Assembly (NCBI RefSeq): GCF_014842915.1
Contig: NZ_JACYXI010000002.1
Coordinates: 395,611 to 459,610, forward strand
Length of the DNA: 64,000 bases
Direction of reading: 5' to 3'
From: Roseibium litorale
GTDB taxonomy: Bacteria; Pseudomonadota; Alphaproteobacteria; Rhizobiales; Stappiaceae
Positions 50,803 through 60,486 of the stretch are shown here, one piece after another. Made by a program: the position numbers and the translations under genes. The number at the start of each line of letters is the position of its first letter. Position 1 is the stretch's first letter. Under the pieces are notes generated by a model. The model saw nothing but the letters and a program-made list of their open reading frames with translations. It was not told where the DNA came from and did no database searches.

Positions 50803-52491
50803 ATGATTTTAGGCGCCCCAAAGACAGTAAGCGGAAAGCTCTATGCCCTCGTCGGCCTCTTCTCCGCCTGCTTCATGATCACTCTCGGCTATCAGCTGTA
50901 CGCCCTCGGAAACAATCTCGAGGCCTTCAAACGCGCGGAAATCCGTAGTCTTGTACAGGCAGCGCAAAGCATTGCCGGAAATTATCAGGCGCTCGTCTCA
51001 AAAGGAGAAATGAGCGAGGCAGACGCCCAGGACGCCGCCAAGCGCGCCTTGCGCGGCATGCTCTACAACGGCGGCAAAGATTATGTCTTTGTCTATGATG
51101 GTGGAGGCACCAATCTGGTTCATCCGGCGAAACCAGCTAATGAAGGAAAGAACCTGCTCTCTTCGACGGATGGCAACGGCAAGTTTCACATTCGCGAGTT
51201 TATCGATCAGGCAAAGGCCAATGGCACCGCTTATGTTTCCTATGCCTGGAAGGATCCCGACGGCAAGATCCTGCCAAAGATCAGCTATGTCTCAGAGTTC
51301 AAGCCATGGGGCTGGATTCTTGGTTCCGGCGTTCTCATGGATGACATCAATGCTGCCTACTGGAAAACGGCAGCCAGCAGTGCCGGTCTAATGGCGCTGC
51401 TGATTGCGGTTTGCGTTGGCCTCGGCGCTATGATTGCCCGGTCGATCGCCAGCCCGCTGCGCACCCTCTCCCTCCGGATGCGGGAAATCGCGGAAGGCAC
51501 CTTTTCCGGTGCTATCGAGGGCGTGGACCGCAGTGATGAAATTGGCGACATGAGCAAGGCTGTGGCCGTGTTCCGCGAAAACGGAATCGCCCGCCAGCAG
51601 CTTGAGCAGCAGACAGAAGCTGATCGTCTGCGCGAACAACAGCGCCAGACAAAGATCGCGAGCCTGATCAAAATCTTCCAGGAAGAAGTACGCATCGCGG
51701 TGGGATCGGTCAGCGACAACACCGGCCGTTTGAACGAAGCAGCTGTTGCCCTGCGCAACATTGCCACCAGAACAGAGGAAAGTTCCGGCAGTGCGGCTGC
51801 GGCCTCGGAACAGGCCACTGCAAACGTGCAGACCGTCGCCTCGGCGGCAGAGGAGCTCTCGGCTTCGATCAGCGAAATCAACCGTCAGGTGAGCCAGAGC
51901 AGCGCAACTGTCGGACAGGCAAGTGAAAGTGCCGCCCTGTCCAATTCCAAGGTCGCCAGCCTGGATGCCGCGGCCCAGAAGATCGGCGAAGTTGTCAGCC
52001 TGATTCAGGCCATCGCTGAACAGACAAACCTTCTGGCGCTGAATGCGACCATTGAGGCTGCACGTGCAGGTGAAGCCGGACGCGGCTTTGCCGTTGTGGC
52101 GGCCGAGGTTAAAGAACTGGCCAACCAGACCTCAAAGGCGACGGAGGAAATTTCCTCCCAGATCACGGCCATCCAGAATTCGACCCGGGAGACCGTCGCG
52201 GTGATTGAGGACATCACCAAGATCATGGAAGAAGTCAGCGGTTACACCGCCGCCATTACGGATGCGGTCAGCGAACAGGGGCTGGCGACCCAGGAAATAT
52301 CCTCCAACGTGCAGGAAGCTGCCGAAGGCACGCGCCTTGCCACGGTCAACATGCACACCGTCGCAAGCGGTGCGACCCAGACGGCCCAAACCGCCGACGA
52401 CGTGCTGGAAAGCACGACCCGCACGGCGGAAAGCACCCAGAACCTGCGCAACAAGATCGAGACCTTCCTGCAGGACGTGGCAGCCGCCTGA
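50803..52491 (+). CDS. Methyl-accepting chemotaxis protein with single Cache domain
   Basis: Inner-membrane chemoreceptor of 562 residues. The first membrane helix is at about 12-34. The periplasmic single-Cache domain (about 35-188) contains [19 protein letters not shown] and [15 protein letters not shown]. The second helix is at about 190-212 and HAMP at 213-265. The cytoplasmic signalling coiled coil carries the hairpin tip [19 protein letters not shown] around residue 410. No NWETF-like C-terminal pentapeptide for CheR binding is present. The ligand is unknown; sCache_2 receptors often sense small organic acids. The AT-rich upstream gap (50564-50802) has a TTGACA at 50675 but no clear -10. 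A strong terminator follows. Confidence 0.95.
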   Translation: MILGAPKTVSGKLYALVGLFSACFMITLGYQLYALGNNLEAFKRAEIRSLVQAAQSIAGNYQALVSKGEMSEADAQDAAKRALRGMLYNGGKDYVFVYDGGGTNLVHPAKPANEGKNLLSSTDGNGKFHIREFIDQAKANGTAYVSYAWKDPDGKILPKISYVSEFKPWGWILGSGVLMDDINAAYWKTAASSAGLMALLIAVCVGLGAMIARSIASPLRTLSLRMREIAEGTFSGAIEGVDRSDEIGDMSKAVAVFRENGIARQQLEQQTEADRLREQQRQTKIASLIKIFQEEVRIAVGSVSDNTGRLNEAAVALRNIATRTEESSGSAAAASEQATANVQTVASAAEELSASISEINRQVSQSSATVGQASESAALSNSKVASLDAAAQKIGEVVSLIQAIAEQTNLLALNATIEAARAGEAGRGFAVVAAEVKELANQTSKATEEISSQITAIQNSTRETVAVIEDITKIMEEVSGYTAAITDAVSEQGLATQEISSNVQEAAEGTRLATVNMHTVASGATQTAQTADDVLESTTRTAESTQNLRNKIETFLQDVAAA

Positions 52492-52512
52492 TCCCGTCAT
52501 TGCACCGTTTTC

Positions 52513-52548
52513 AAGACAAGCCGGCAGGTCCACCTGCCGGCTTGTCTT
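52513..52548. terminator. 16-bp hairpin between MCP gene and dnaE2
   Basis: AAGACAAGCCGGCAGG and its perfect complement flank a 4-nt loop between two convergent genes. It is followed by TTGCGCGG on the plus strand. The internal A/T-rich ends make it a likely bidirectional terminator. Confidence 0.75.
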
Positions 52549-52560
52549 TGCGCGGTTTTC

Positions 52561-55500
52561 TCAATGGAAATCCCGGCTGGGAAACAGCCGCTTGGCCTGT
52601 TCTCTCGGATGCCGCGCGCTGGCGGCATAGCGGGGCGGACGGGGGGCGTCGTCGGCTTGAGGCTGGGTGATGCCGATGGCGCTGTCGAGCGGGTGGCCAA
52701 GCTCGGAGAGCTTGAAGGACAGATCCTCGATCTGGTCGGCGATCAGATGCACCACGATGCCCTCGCGCTCCAGCCGCCCTGTCACCTTGAGCAGACGCCC
52801 GCCCATAACGATGCGCCGGAACCGCTCATAGATCTTCGGCCAGACCACAACGTTGGAAACACCGGTCTCGTCCTCCAGCGTCAGAAAGATGACGCCGGAA
52901 GCGGTGCCCGGCCGCTGGCGGGTGATAACCAGCCCGCAGACAGTGGTGCGCATCAAAGGAGCAACCGGCAGCCGGTCGTGCGGGGTCAGGCCCGTGATCG
53001 ACGGGCGCAACAGCTCCATCGGATGCGCGCGCAGGGTCAGGCGCATGGCGACATAATCCTCGACCACCTCTTCGCCCAGATGCATGGCAGGAAGGGTGAC
53101 GGAAGGCTCCCGCAGGCCCTCCCCGTCCAGAGGGTCGGAAAAAAGCGACAGGGGCGCTGGAGAGCGGATCGCGCGGACCTGCCAGAGGGCATCGCGCCGG
53201 GTAAGCCCCATCCCGGCAAAGGCATCCGCCTCGCCCAGGCGCTCCAGAACGGCAGGGCCAACCCCAGCCCTGAGCCATAGGCTTTCCGGATCCGGATAGC
53301 CATTGCCCCGCGCCGCCACGATCCAGCCCGCGTCTTCCTCGCGGAATCCCTTGATCTGACGGAAGCCGAGCCGCAGGGCCAGTGCACCGTCGCCGCGCCG
53401 CTCCAAGAGATTGTCCCACTGGCTGTGATTGACGCAGACGGGCCGGATCTCGACCCCATGCTCCCGGGCGTCGCGCACGATCTGGGCAGGAGCGTAAAAA
53501 CCCATCGGCTGGGAATTCAGCAAGGCGCAGGCAAAGACCGCCGGGTGATGGCATTTCAGCCAGGAAGAGACATAGGTCAGCATGGCGAAGGCCGCTGCAT
53601 GGCTTTCCGGAAAGCCATAATCCGCAAAGCCCTCGATCTGGGAAAAGCACTGCGCGGCAATGTCCTGACTGTAACCGTTTGCCAGCATGCCATTGATGAA
53701 TCGGGTCTTGTGGTCTCCGATAGTGCCCATGCGCCGGAACGAGGCCAGGGACCGGCGCAAATGATCCGCCTCTTCCGCCGAATAGCCCGCGCCGACCACG
53801 GCGATCTGCATGGCCTGTTCCTGAAACAGCGGCACGCCCAGGGTCTTGCGGGTCACCTCTTCAAGCGCAGGACCGAACGGTTCCGGAGCCTCCAGCCCCT
53901 GACGCCTGCGGATATAGGGTTTGACCATGCCGCCCTGAATGGGACCGGGCCGGACAATGGCGACCTCGATCACCAGATCGTAGAACGTCTTCGGCTGCAT
54001 CCGGGGCAGGAAGTTCATCTGCGCCCGGCTTTCCACCTGAAACACACCCACCGCGTCGGCCCGCTGAAGCATCTGATAGGTCGCCTTGTCCTCCTTGGGC
54101 ACGGTGTCGAGGGTCAGACGGAGCTTCTCATGCTGCTCCAGCAAATCGAAACTCTTGCGCAGGCAAGTCAGCATACCAAGGGAGAGAACATCGACTTTCA
54201 GGATGCCGAGAGCGTCGATGTCATCCTTGTCCCATTCGATTACCGTGCGGTTTTCCATCGCCGCATTTTCGATGGGGCACAACTCGTCCAGACGTCCGCG
54301 GGTGATGATGAAACCGCCCACATGCTGGCTGAGATGGCGCGGAAACCCGATGATCTCTTCGATCAGGCGGATCGTCTGCGCCAGCCGCCGGTCATTGGGG
54401 TTCAGCCCCAGTTCCCGCGCCCGCTGAGCGTCCGCCCCGCTGTTTGAGTATCCCCAGATCTGCCCGGAAAGGGCTGCGGTCACATCCTGCGACAGGCCCA
54501 TGACCTTGCCGACCTCGCGGATTGCCGCGCGGGCGCGGAAGTGGATCACCGTGGCGCAAAGCCCTGCCCGGTGGCGGCCATACTTATCGTAGATCCACTG
54601 GATCACCTCTTCCCGGCGCTCATGCTCGAAATCCACGTCGATATCTGGCGGTTCCCCCCGGTGGCGGGAGATGAAGCGCTCGAACACCATGCCGATCATG
54701 TCCGGACTGACATCGGTGATGCCAAGGAGATAGCAAAGGACGGAATTGGCTGCCGAACCGCGCCCCTGGCAAAGAATGCCGCGCGAACGGGCCTCCTGCA
54801 CGATGTCATGTACCGTCAGGAAATAGGCGGCAAAGCCCAGTTCCCCGACCAGGGCCAGCTCCTTTCCCATCAAAGTCAGCACCTTGCCGGGCACCTCACC
54901 CGGATACCGGCGGGCGAGCCCTTCCTTTGCCAGACGCTCCAGCCGGGCCTGAGGCGGTTCTCCATCAGCGATTTCATTGGGATATTCGTAGCTGAGCTCC
55001 GAGAGGTCGAAGGCGCAGCGGGCGGCAATCTCACAGGTCCGGCGCAGGGCCGCCGGATGGTTGCGGTAAAGCCGCGCCATATCCTCCGCCCCCTTCAGGC
55101 GGCGCTCCGCATTGGGCAGGGCCCGGGTGCCGATCCGGTCGATGGTCAGTCCCTCGCGCAGGCAGGTCAGCACATCCGCCAGCTGGCGCCGGGCCGCCCG
55201 GTGCAGCAGGACGTCGCCTACAGCCACCATCGGCGCAGAGATCCGCAGCGCGAAGGCCGCGCAGGCGTCGAACCAGGACTGGTCCGAACCATCATAACGC
55301 GGCGGTGCGCCCAGAAAGACATGGCCCGGATAGCGGCGGACAAGGGTTTTCACAGGTCCCTCGGACTTGGCCAGATCGGCTGGAACAAGATCAGCAGGCG
55401 GCAGGGCGATCAGAATCATGCCCTGGCAGCCCTTTTCCAGATCTGCCAGATCCAGATGGCATTCCGCCTTTTGCGCCCGCCGCTTGCCATCGGTCAAAAG

Positions 55501-55887
55501 CCGGGCAAGCCGGTGATAGGCTCCCCGGTCCACTGGCAAGGCCAGCCACTCCACCGGACAGTCGCGCAGCACGAGGCGGGTGCCAATGATCAGCTTCGGC
55601 AAGCGGAACGGCACCGCCCCGCGCCCATCCGGATGCGTGTCATTCCGGGCGCCGTCCATTTCCTTGCGCAGAGCCTTGAGCGCACTATAGGCCCGCACCA
55701 CACCGGCCAGCGTGTTGCGGTCGGTGATCGCGATGGCCTCCAGCCCCAGCTCAGCCGCCTGCCGCATCAGCTCTTCCGGGTGGGATGCTCCAGTGAGAAA
55801 GGTGAAATTGGAGGTCACACACAGTTCGGCATAGCGCTGTGGAAACGCCGCAGTAAGGGGAATGACCGGACAGGGCGGCTGGCTCAT
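52561..55887 (-). CDS. dnaE2: Error-prone DNA polymerase DnaE2
   Basis: C-family polymerase of the SOS mutasome that carries out translesion synthesis and causes induced mutagenesis together with ImuA and ImuB. It has 1108 residues. The N-terminal PHP domain begins YAELCVTSNFTFLTGASHPE, which distinguishes DnaE2 from DnaE1. The palm contains GRGSAANSVLCYLLGITDV and EPPDIDVDFEHERREEV with catalytic aspartates, and the C-terminus is the OB-like region. The ATG overlaps the imuB stop (ATGA), so it is coupled. Expression is expected from LexA-controlled promoters before imuA and imuB. Confidence 0.97.
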   Translation of the reverse strand: MSQPPCPVIPLTAAFPQRYAELCVTSNFTFLTGASHPEELMRQAAELGLEAIAITDRNTLAGVVRAYSALKALRKEMDGARNDTHPDGRGAVPFRLPKLIIGTRLVLRDCPVEWLALPVDRGAYHRLARLLTDGKRRAQKAECHLDLADLEKGCQGMILIALPPADLVPADLAKSEGPVKTLVRRYPGHVFLGAPPRYDGSDQSWFDACAAFALRISAPMVAVGDVLLHRAARRQLADVLTCLREGLTIDRIGTRALPNAERRLKGAEDMARLYRNHPAALRRTCEIAARCAFDLSELSYEYPNEIADGEPPQARLERLAKEGLARRYPGEVPGKVLTLMGKELALVGELGFAAYFLTVHDIVQEARSRGILCQGRGSAANSVLCYLLGITDVSPDMIGMVFERFISRHRGEPPDIDVDFEHERREEVIQWIYDKYGRHRAGLCATVIHFRARAAIREVGKVMGLSQDVTAALSGQIWGYSNSGADAQRARELGLNPNDRRLAQTIRLIEEIIGFPRHLSQHVGGFIITRGRLDELCPIENAAMENRTVIEWDKDDIDALGILKVDVLSLGMLTCLRKSFDLLEQHEKLRLTLDTVPKEDKATYQMLQRADAVGVFQVESRAQMNFLPRMQPKTFYDLVIEVAIVRPGPIQGGMVKPYIRRRQGLEAPEPFGPALEEVTRKTLGVPLFQEQAMQIAVVGAGYSAEEADHLRRSLASFRRMGTIGDHKTRFINGMLANGYSQDIAAQCFSQIEGFADYGFPESHAAAFAMLTYVSSWLKCHHPAVFACALLNSQPMGFYAPAQIVRDAREHGVEIRPVCVNHSQWDNLLERRGDGALALRLGFRQIKGFREEDAGWIVAARGNGYPDPESLWLRAGVGPAVLERLGEADAFAGMGLTRRDALWQVRAIRSPAPLSLFSDPLDGEGLREPSVTLPAMHLGEEVVEDYVAMRLTLRAHPMELLRPSITGLTPHDRLPVAPLMRTTVCGLVITRQRPGTASGVIFLTLEDETGVSNVVVWPKIYERFRRIVMGGRLLKVTGRLEREGIVVHLIADQIEDLSFKLSELGHPLDSAIGITQPQADDAPRPPRYAASARHPREQAKRLFPSRDFH

Positions 55888-57356
55888 GCGAACTCCCCCT
55901 GCACGAACCAGCCTGGGTTCTGCGGCGTGTAGAACAGCCAGAGCCGCTGCCCCTCACGGGTGTCCACCTTCCAGTAATCCCGAACCCCAGACCGCCAGTT
56001 CTCGTCGTCCTGCCACCATTCCGGTGCAATACGCTCCGGACCCATTGCACGGAATGTCCTGAAGGCCATCCGGCGCCAACGGAACTGGTTAGGCGGCTGA
56101 CTACCGGTGCCAAGGATGGGAACGGGCGGGAACAGGCGCAGGGGACGCAACTGCCCCCGGCGCCAGCCGCTGCCGGGCGCACTTGGGGTGCCATTGAAAG
56201 CCGCGGGCACGGTCATAAAGCTGCGCTCCGGAATATGACTGTCGGAGGGAAGGAAGCGCTGGATATTCTCCAGGCCGATGCGGGTTCCAATCCGGGTGAT
56301 CAGATCGCTGAGCCGGTCCTCCCCGGGTCTCGTCTGGGCCGTACTGAGCTGCTCGGCAGGCAGCGGTTCCACGAGGGTCGCTTCAAGACGCATCTGATCG
56401 ATGCCGAAGCCTGCTTCCACCTCGCCAACGCCCCGCTCGAACAAGCGCAGAAGGCGCTCCGGATCCCGCATGGGCGCGGCAAGACGGAGCGGAACGTCCT
56501 GGCTTTCCTGATCCACCCGCCGGAAGGTCAGCACCAGGCAGCGGGCGCCCGTCTCCTGGGCCTTGAGCTTGGTACAGAGTGGCTTGAGCAGCCGCTCCAA
56601 CGCATTCATCACGTCCCCGGTCAAGCCGATGGGGTCGGGAAAACTGAGGCGTACGCCGTAATGGGGCGGGTCTCCCTCGGGGGCCAGTGCTTCCGGCGCC
56701 CGTCCAAAGGCCTGATCCAGCCGCGTCAGAAGCTGGGGCCCGAACCGGCGCGCGAGCGGCGCGCGGGCCGTCGCCTCAAGATCCGCAATGGTCCGGAGCC
56801 CCAGCCGCTCGAGCGACGTGATCATGGTGCCCTCAAGCCGCAATGCCGCAACGGGCAGGGTTTCAAGCCCTCCTCCCTCCTGACCGTAATGCGCCAGGGC
56901 CCAGGCCGCGCCACGGGAATGGGAACAGGCAACCAGAAGGCTCAGCCCTGCCCTTTCGGCCCGGGCGCGCATGTCATCCAGCATGGCCTCCTCGCCGCCC
57001 CAAAGATGGGTGGCGCCGGTTACGTCCAGCGTCAAACCATCCATCCCTTCTGCACCAACAGAAGGGCAATAGCGGGCCGCCCAGCGTCGCAGAACAACAA
57101 GGAACCGGGCATCCAGATCCGGCCTGGCAGGATGGGTGATCAGCCCGGGGCAATAGGCCCGCGCATCGGCAAAGCTCATGCCGCGTGATAGCCCTGCCTG
57201 TTCCGCCTGCCGGTTCAGGCAATAGATCCGATTGGTGTTGTTTTGCGTGAGCGTCAGCGCGAAAGGACCGTCAACCGGCCGCGCCCGCAAGACCCGGTCG
57301 CTCGCCAACCGGGGAAACCACATGCAAACGATGCGTTTCCGAAGACCATCGAACAT
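55884..57356 (-). CDS. imuB: ImuB, catalytically inactive Y-family polymerase homologue
   Basis: Adaptor of the mutasome that bridges DnaE2, ImuA and the beta clamp. The protein has 490 residues from the ATG at 57356. It has the Y-family fold but no polymerase active site. The first-motif aspartates are replaced (IVCMWFPRLASDR), and the S-[ILV]-D-E region reads EGMDGLTLDVTG. The C-terminal tail is typical of ImuB (KVDTREGQRLWLFY). The start lies inside the end of imuA, with an 86-base overlap in another frame, and a LexA box lies 15 bp upstream. Confidence 0.95.
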   Translation of the reverse strand: MFDGLRKRIVCMWFPRLASDRVLRARPVDGPFALTLTQNNTNRIYCLNRQAEQAGLSRGMSFADARAYCPGLITHPARPDLDARFLVVLRRWAARYCPSVGAEGMDGLTLDVTGATHLWGGEEAMLDDMRARAERAGLSLLVACSHSRGAAWALAHYGQEGGGLETLPVAALRLEGTMITSLERLGLRTIADLEATARAPLARRFGPQLLTRLDQAFGRAPEALAPEGDPPHYGVRLSFPDPIGLTGDVMNALERLLKPLCTKLKAQETGARCLVLTFRRVDQESQDVPLRLAAPMRDPERLLRLFERGVGEVEAGFGIDQMRLEATLVEPLPAEQLSTAQTRPGEDRLSDLITRIGTRIGLENIQRFLPSDSHIPERSFMTVPAAFNGTPSAPGSGWRRGQLRPLRLFPPVPILGTGSQPPNQFRWRRMAFRTFRAMGPERIAPEWWQDDENWRSGVRDYWKVDTREGQRLWLFYTPQNPGWFVQGEFA

Positions 57357-57858
57357 GCCAGGCTCCGTATGTTCCTGTTTTGTTCTTTTTAATCTCCCAG
57401 CGCATGAGAGTCGAGTCCCCGCTTGCCGGATCAAAGACAGGCGCGGCGTGCCAGCGGCTTTCGGCAGCATTGGAGCCCATGCCTTCCGGCGTTATACACA
57501 ATCCGGCCGCATGCCCCGCCTTGGCCGCCAGCTGGAGCCTGCGGCCTTCACGTAGGCCCAGCGGCTGGGATATCTCGATCACGACACAGGCAATCACACC
57601 CGCCCTCAGCGCCTCTTCGGCAACGGCAAGACTACCGGTCTGATTGTCCGTAAGGGCCAGAAGCAGCCTGTCCGGATCGAAAAACGGCGCCAGTCCTGCC
57701 GGGGTCACCGTCTCCGGGCACCACGCCTCGCGCACCCACAGGACCATTCCTCCTGCCGAAGCCGCAGCGATGGCCGCAAAGGCGCAGCTGCCCGGACCGC
57801 TGACCTCATGGACGCGGGCAGAACGCAAGGGAAAGGAAGCAAAGAGACCGGTCCGCAT
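57271..57858 (-). CDS. imuA: ImuA, RecA/SulA-like mutasome protein
   Basis: First gene of the SOS mutagenesis cassette. ImuA is a RecA-fold protein that contacts ImuB and RecA. The frame has 195 residues, somewhat shorter than many alphaproteobacterial ImuA (about 220-260). Visible features are RVHEVSGPGSCAFAA, the RecA-like WVREAWCPETVTPAGLAPF and the C-terminal DSTLMRWEIKKNKTGTYGAW, which continues into imuB's start region. A consensus LexA box lies 39 bp upstream of the ATG. The start could lie elsewhere, but this ATG is the only one near the operator. Confidence 0.92.
   Translation of the reverse strand: MRTGLFASFPLRSARVHEVSGPGSCAFAAIAAASAGGMVLWVREAWCPETVTPAGLAPFFDPDRLLLALTDNQTGSLAVAEEALRAGVIACVVIEISQPLGLREGRRLQLAAKAGHAAGLCITPEGMGSNAAESRWHAAPVFDPASGDSTLMRWEIKKNKTGTYGAWHVRWSSETHRLHVVSPVGERPGLAGAAG
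57371..57385 (-). promoter_or_regulatory. LexA box inside imuA, just before imuB
   Basis: Plus strand GTTC-CTGTTTT-GTTC, an exact match to GTTC-N7-GTTC. It lies within the imuA codons for KNKTGT and 15 bp upstream of the imuB ATG. It may control an internal promoter or act as a roadblock. Confidence 0.7.
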
Positions 57859-57896
57859 GATGTCAGCTTACTCTGAACGCCAAAGCCCACCCAAAA

Positions 57897-57911
57897 GAAC
57901 ATAAAGAGAAC
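57897..57911 (-). promoter_or_regulatory. LexA box before imuA
   Basis: Plus strand GAAC-ATAAAGA-GAAC, an exact match to the alphaproteobacterial SOS box, 39 bp before the imuA start. A possible promoter, TTGCCA-17-GTATTT on the minus strand, ends close to the box. Confidence 0.88.
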
Positions 57912-57966
57912 AAATACCCCTTTACCGGTGGAGATGGCAAGCATATCCGGTCCGGGAGCGATCAGA

Positions 57967-59373
57967 TCAGACCGGGCGGGCCGGTCCGGTCATTGCCTTC
58001 TCCAGGGCCATATAGATCCGTTTGTCCGCCATATGCGCCACATTGAAGCGCAGAAACCCTCCGGCGGTTTGGGAAACGCTGAAGACATTGCCGGGCGCAA
58101 GGATCACCTTGTCCTCCATGCAGCGCTGAGCAATGGAAGAAGAGTCCAGCCCCTCCGGCAACCGGCACCAGAGATAGAATCCGCCCCTCGGCATGACCCA
58201 GGGCACAAGCCCGAGGGGGGCGAGACGCTTTGCCGTCTCCTCCCGGGCGCTTGCCAGCCGCTGGCGCAGCTCGTCCATATGCCTGCGGTAGCTGCCGCCG
58301 GTCAGAATACCGGTGATGATGGAGGCCGCCAGCGGACTGGGACCGGAAAAACAGGTCGCGATCTGAAGGTCTGTCAAGCTTTCGATCCAGTCCTGCCGGG
58401 CGGCGATATAACCGCAGCGGATGGAGGCGGACAGGGTCTTGGAGAAGCTGCCGATGCGGATGACCCGGTTCAGCCCGTCCAGCACCGCCAGCCGGGGCGA
58501 AAGCGCGGGCTCGAAATCCGCAAAGATATCATCCTCGACAATGGTCATGCCGTGACTGGCTGCCACACTCAGCACCCGGTAGGCGCTTTGGGGCGAGACC
58601 GTCGCGCCCGTCGGATTGTGAAGGGCCGAATTGGTGATGTAGAGGCGCGGCTTTTCCGCACTTACAACCCGCTCGAAGCCATCCGCATCCGGCCCCTCCG
58701 GCGTGAAGGGCACGCTGACGATCCGGACCTGATGGGCCCGCAGCAGGGCCTGGAAATTGAAATAGCAGGGATCGTCCAGAAGAACCGTATCGCCAGGCCG
58801 CAGCAGCAGGCGGCAGATCAGATCGATGGCCTGGGTGCCGGATCCGGTCAGCATGACCTGGGACACTGTTGCCGGAAGCCCCTCCTCCGCAAAGCGGCCG
58901 ATCAGCAGGCGGCGCAGAGCCAGCGCGCCCCGTGTGCTGCCATAGTCGGTCAAGAGCCCCGCCTCTCCCCGGCTCAAGGCGCGCAAGCCTTTGCGGATTG
59001 CACCGTTCGGCATCCAGCTGGCCGGCAGCCAGCCACAGCCGGGCATCAGGTCCGATGAGCCCGCATCCAGAGACAGGCGCGACACCCAGAACGGATCGAC
59101 CGTCCTCTCCCGCGGCTCCCCCATCTCGGCCAGTGCCATGGGCGGCAAGTCGGCACCGGTCACATAGAAGCCGGATCCGCGCCGCGCCCGGATGACGCCC
59201 TCGGCCTCCAGCCGGGCATAGACCTCCGCCACTGTCGAGGGCGAAGCGCTCATCGACCGGGCGAAGCGGCGGATCGAGGGAAGACGGTCCCCAGGCGCAA
59301 GCGACCGGTTCACAATCTTCACCCGGACCACATCCATCAGGGTTTCCGTACGTGTCGGAGTATCAACGCCCAT
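57967..59373 (-). CDS. MocR-type GntR regulator with aminotransferase domain
   Basis: Transcription factor of the MocR/PdxR family. An N-terminal winged helix (about 1-70; LAPGDRLPSIRRFARSMSAS, YARLEAEGVIRARRGSGFYV) is fused to a class I aminotransferase-like domain. The PLP-binding lysine is at about residue 312 in GSFSKTLSASIRCGYIA, so PLP binding is likely. The reading frame opens at 59418, but an operator-like palindrome overlaps that start, so I prefer the ATG at 59373 (468 residues). It is divergent from an EamA exporter, the usual target arrangement. Effector unknown. Confidence 0.93.
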   Translation of the reverse strand: MGVDTPTRTETLMDVVRVKIVNRSLAPGDRLPSIRRFARSMSASPSTVAEVYARLEAEGVIRARRGSGFYVTGADLPPMALAEMGEPRERTVDPFWVSRLSLDAGSSDLMPGCGWLPASWMPNGAIRKGLRALSRGEAGLLTDYGSTRGALALRRLLIGRFAEEGLPATVSQVMLTGSGTQAIDLICRLLLRPGDTVLLDDPCYFNFQALLRAHQVRIVSVPFTPEGPDADGFERVVSAEKPRLYITNSALHNPTGATVSPQSAYRVLSVAASHGMTIVEDDIFADFEPALSPRLAVLDGLNRVIRIGSFSKTLSASIRCGYIAARQDWIESLTDLQIATCFSGPSPLAASIITGILTGGSYRRHMDELRQRLASAREETAKRLAPLGLVPWVMPRGGFYLWCRLPEGLDSSSIAQRCMEDKVILAPGNVFSVSQTAGGFLRFNVAHMADKRIYMALEKAMTGPARPV

Positions 59374-59407
59374 GTACCGGTTCCGTCCGCGCAGTTTTGC
59401 CCATTTC

Positions 59408-59446
59408 TGTATGGGCAATTGAAGCCATACAATTTTTGAAAATTGT
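59408..59446. promoter_or_regulatory. Paired palindromes between MocR gene and eamA-type gene
   Basis: TGTATGG-N10-CCATACA (59408-59431) and ACAATTTT-TG-AAAATTGT (59429-59446) are both perfect inverted repeats and share three bases. They lie in the divergent intergenic region and are good candidates for the operator of the MocR-type regulator. Confidence 0.6.
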
Positions 59447-59530
59447 ACTTCAGCGCCTCTGCCCGATCCAGCCCTGCCTGGCTAAGACATGACGACCTGG
59501 GGCGGGTCAGACTTGAGAAGGTGGAGCAAC

Positions 59531-60391
59531 ATGGAAAAACCGGCAGCAGGCTGGGGCAGCGGCCTCTTGGGCGTTCTCATCTTCAGCGGCTCTCTTCCGG
59601 CGACACGGGTTGCCGTCGCGGACTTCCCGCCCCTCTTCCTCACCTCGGCCCGCGCGGTCATCGCAGCACTCCTCGGCGCGGTGTTTCTGCTTGCGCTCCG
59701 GCAGAAACAGCCCCTGCGCCAGGACTTTGTCTCGCTGGCAATCGTCGCTCTGGGCGTGGTCGTGGGGTTTCCGCTTCTGACGGCCCTGGCGCTTCAGCAC
59801 ATCACAGCGTCCCATTCGATCGTCTTTGTCGGGCTGCTGCCTCTTGCGACAGCAAGCTTTGGCGTCTTGCGCGGCGGGGAAAGACCACGCCCGGCCTTCT
59901 GGCTGTTTTCTCTGCTTGGCGCCTCAACGGTGATCGCTTTCGCACTGGCCCATAGCGGCGGCGGATCATTTACGGGCGATCTCTTCATGGTCGCCGCCAT
60001 CCTGCTCTGCGGACTGGGCTATGCGGAGGGCGCGGCCCTGTCCCGCAGGCTCGGCGGATGGCAGGTCATTTCCTGGGCGCTGCTTCTGTCCCTGCCGGTC
60101 ATGGCAGCCATCGGGCTTTTCACTCTGCCTTCCAACTGGAGCCACGTCGGCATCCCCGCCTGGACCGGCCTTGCCTATGTCTCGGTCTTCAGCATGCTGG
60201 TGGGCTTCATCTTCTGGTACCGGGGACTGGCGCTTGGCGGCATTGCCGGTGTCGGCCAGCTGCAGTTGCTGCAGCCCTTTTTCGGCTTGATTCTGGCAGC
60301 TCTGTTCCTTCACGAGGCCATCGCATGGCCCATGCTGGCCTCCACCTTGGCCGTCGTCGCCTGCGTCGCCGGCGCCAAGCGCTTTGCCTGA
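59531..60391 (+). CDS. EamA/DMT-family transporter
   Basis: Inner-membrane carrier of the drug/metabolite transporter superfamily, 286 residues with about ten helices arranged as two EamA repeats. The first starts at GVLIFSGSLPATRVAVADF and the second near SFTGDLFMVAAILLCGLGYA. The C-terminal helix VAGAKRFA ends it. The substrate is unknown, often an amino acid or metabolite efflux substrate. The ATG at 59531 was preferred over 59489 because AAGGTGGAG lies just before it. It is divergent from the MocR-type regulator, which probably controls it. Confidence 0.92.
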   Translation: MEKPAAGWGSGLLGVLIFSGSLPATRVAVADFPPLFLTSARAVIAALLGAVFLLALRQKQPLRQDFVSLAIVALGVVVGFPLLTALALQHITASHSIVFVGLLPLATASFGVLRGGERPRPAFWLFSLLGASTVIAFALAHSGGGSFTGDLFMVAAILLCGLGYAEGAALSRRLGGWQVISWALLLSLPVMAAIGLFTLPSNWSHVGIPAWTGLAYVSVFSMLVGFIFWYRGLALGGIAGVGQLQLLQPFFGLILAALFLHEAIAWPMLASTLAVVACVAGAKRFA

Positions 60392-60486
60392 AAAGCAAGG
60401 CCGCGCCGAGCGGGCAGCCTGCGTGTCAGCAACGCAAACAAATGCCTTGCTGCGCAACAACATTCAATGATTTCAAGGGGAAGGAA

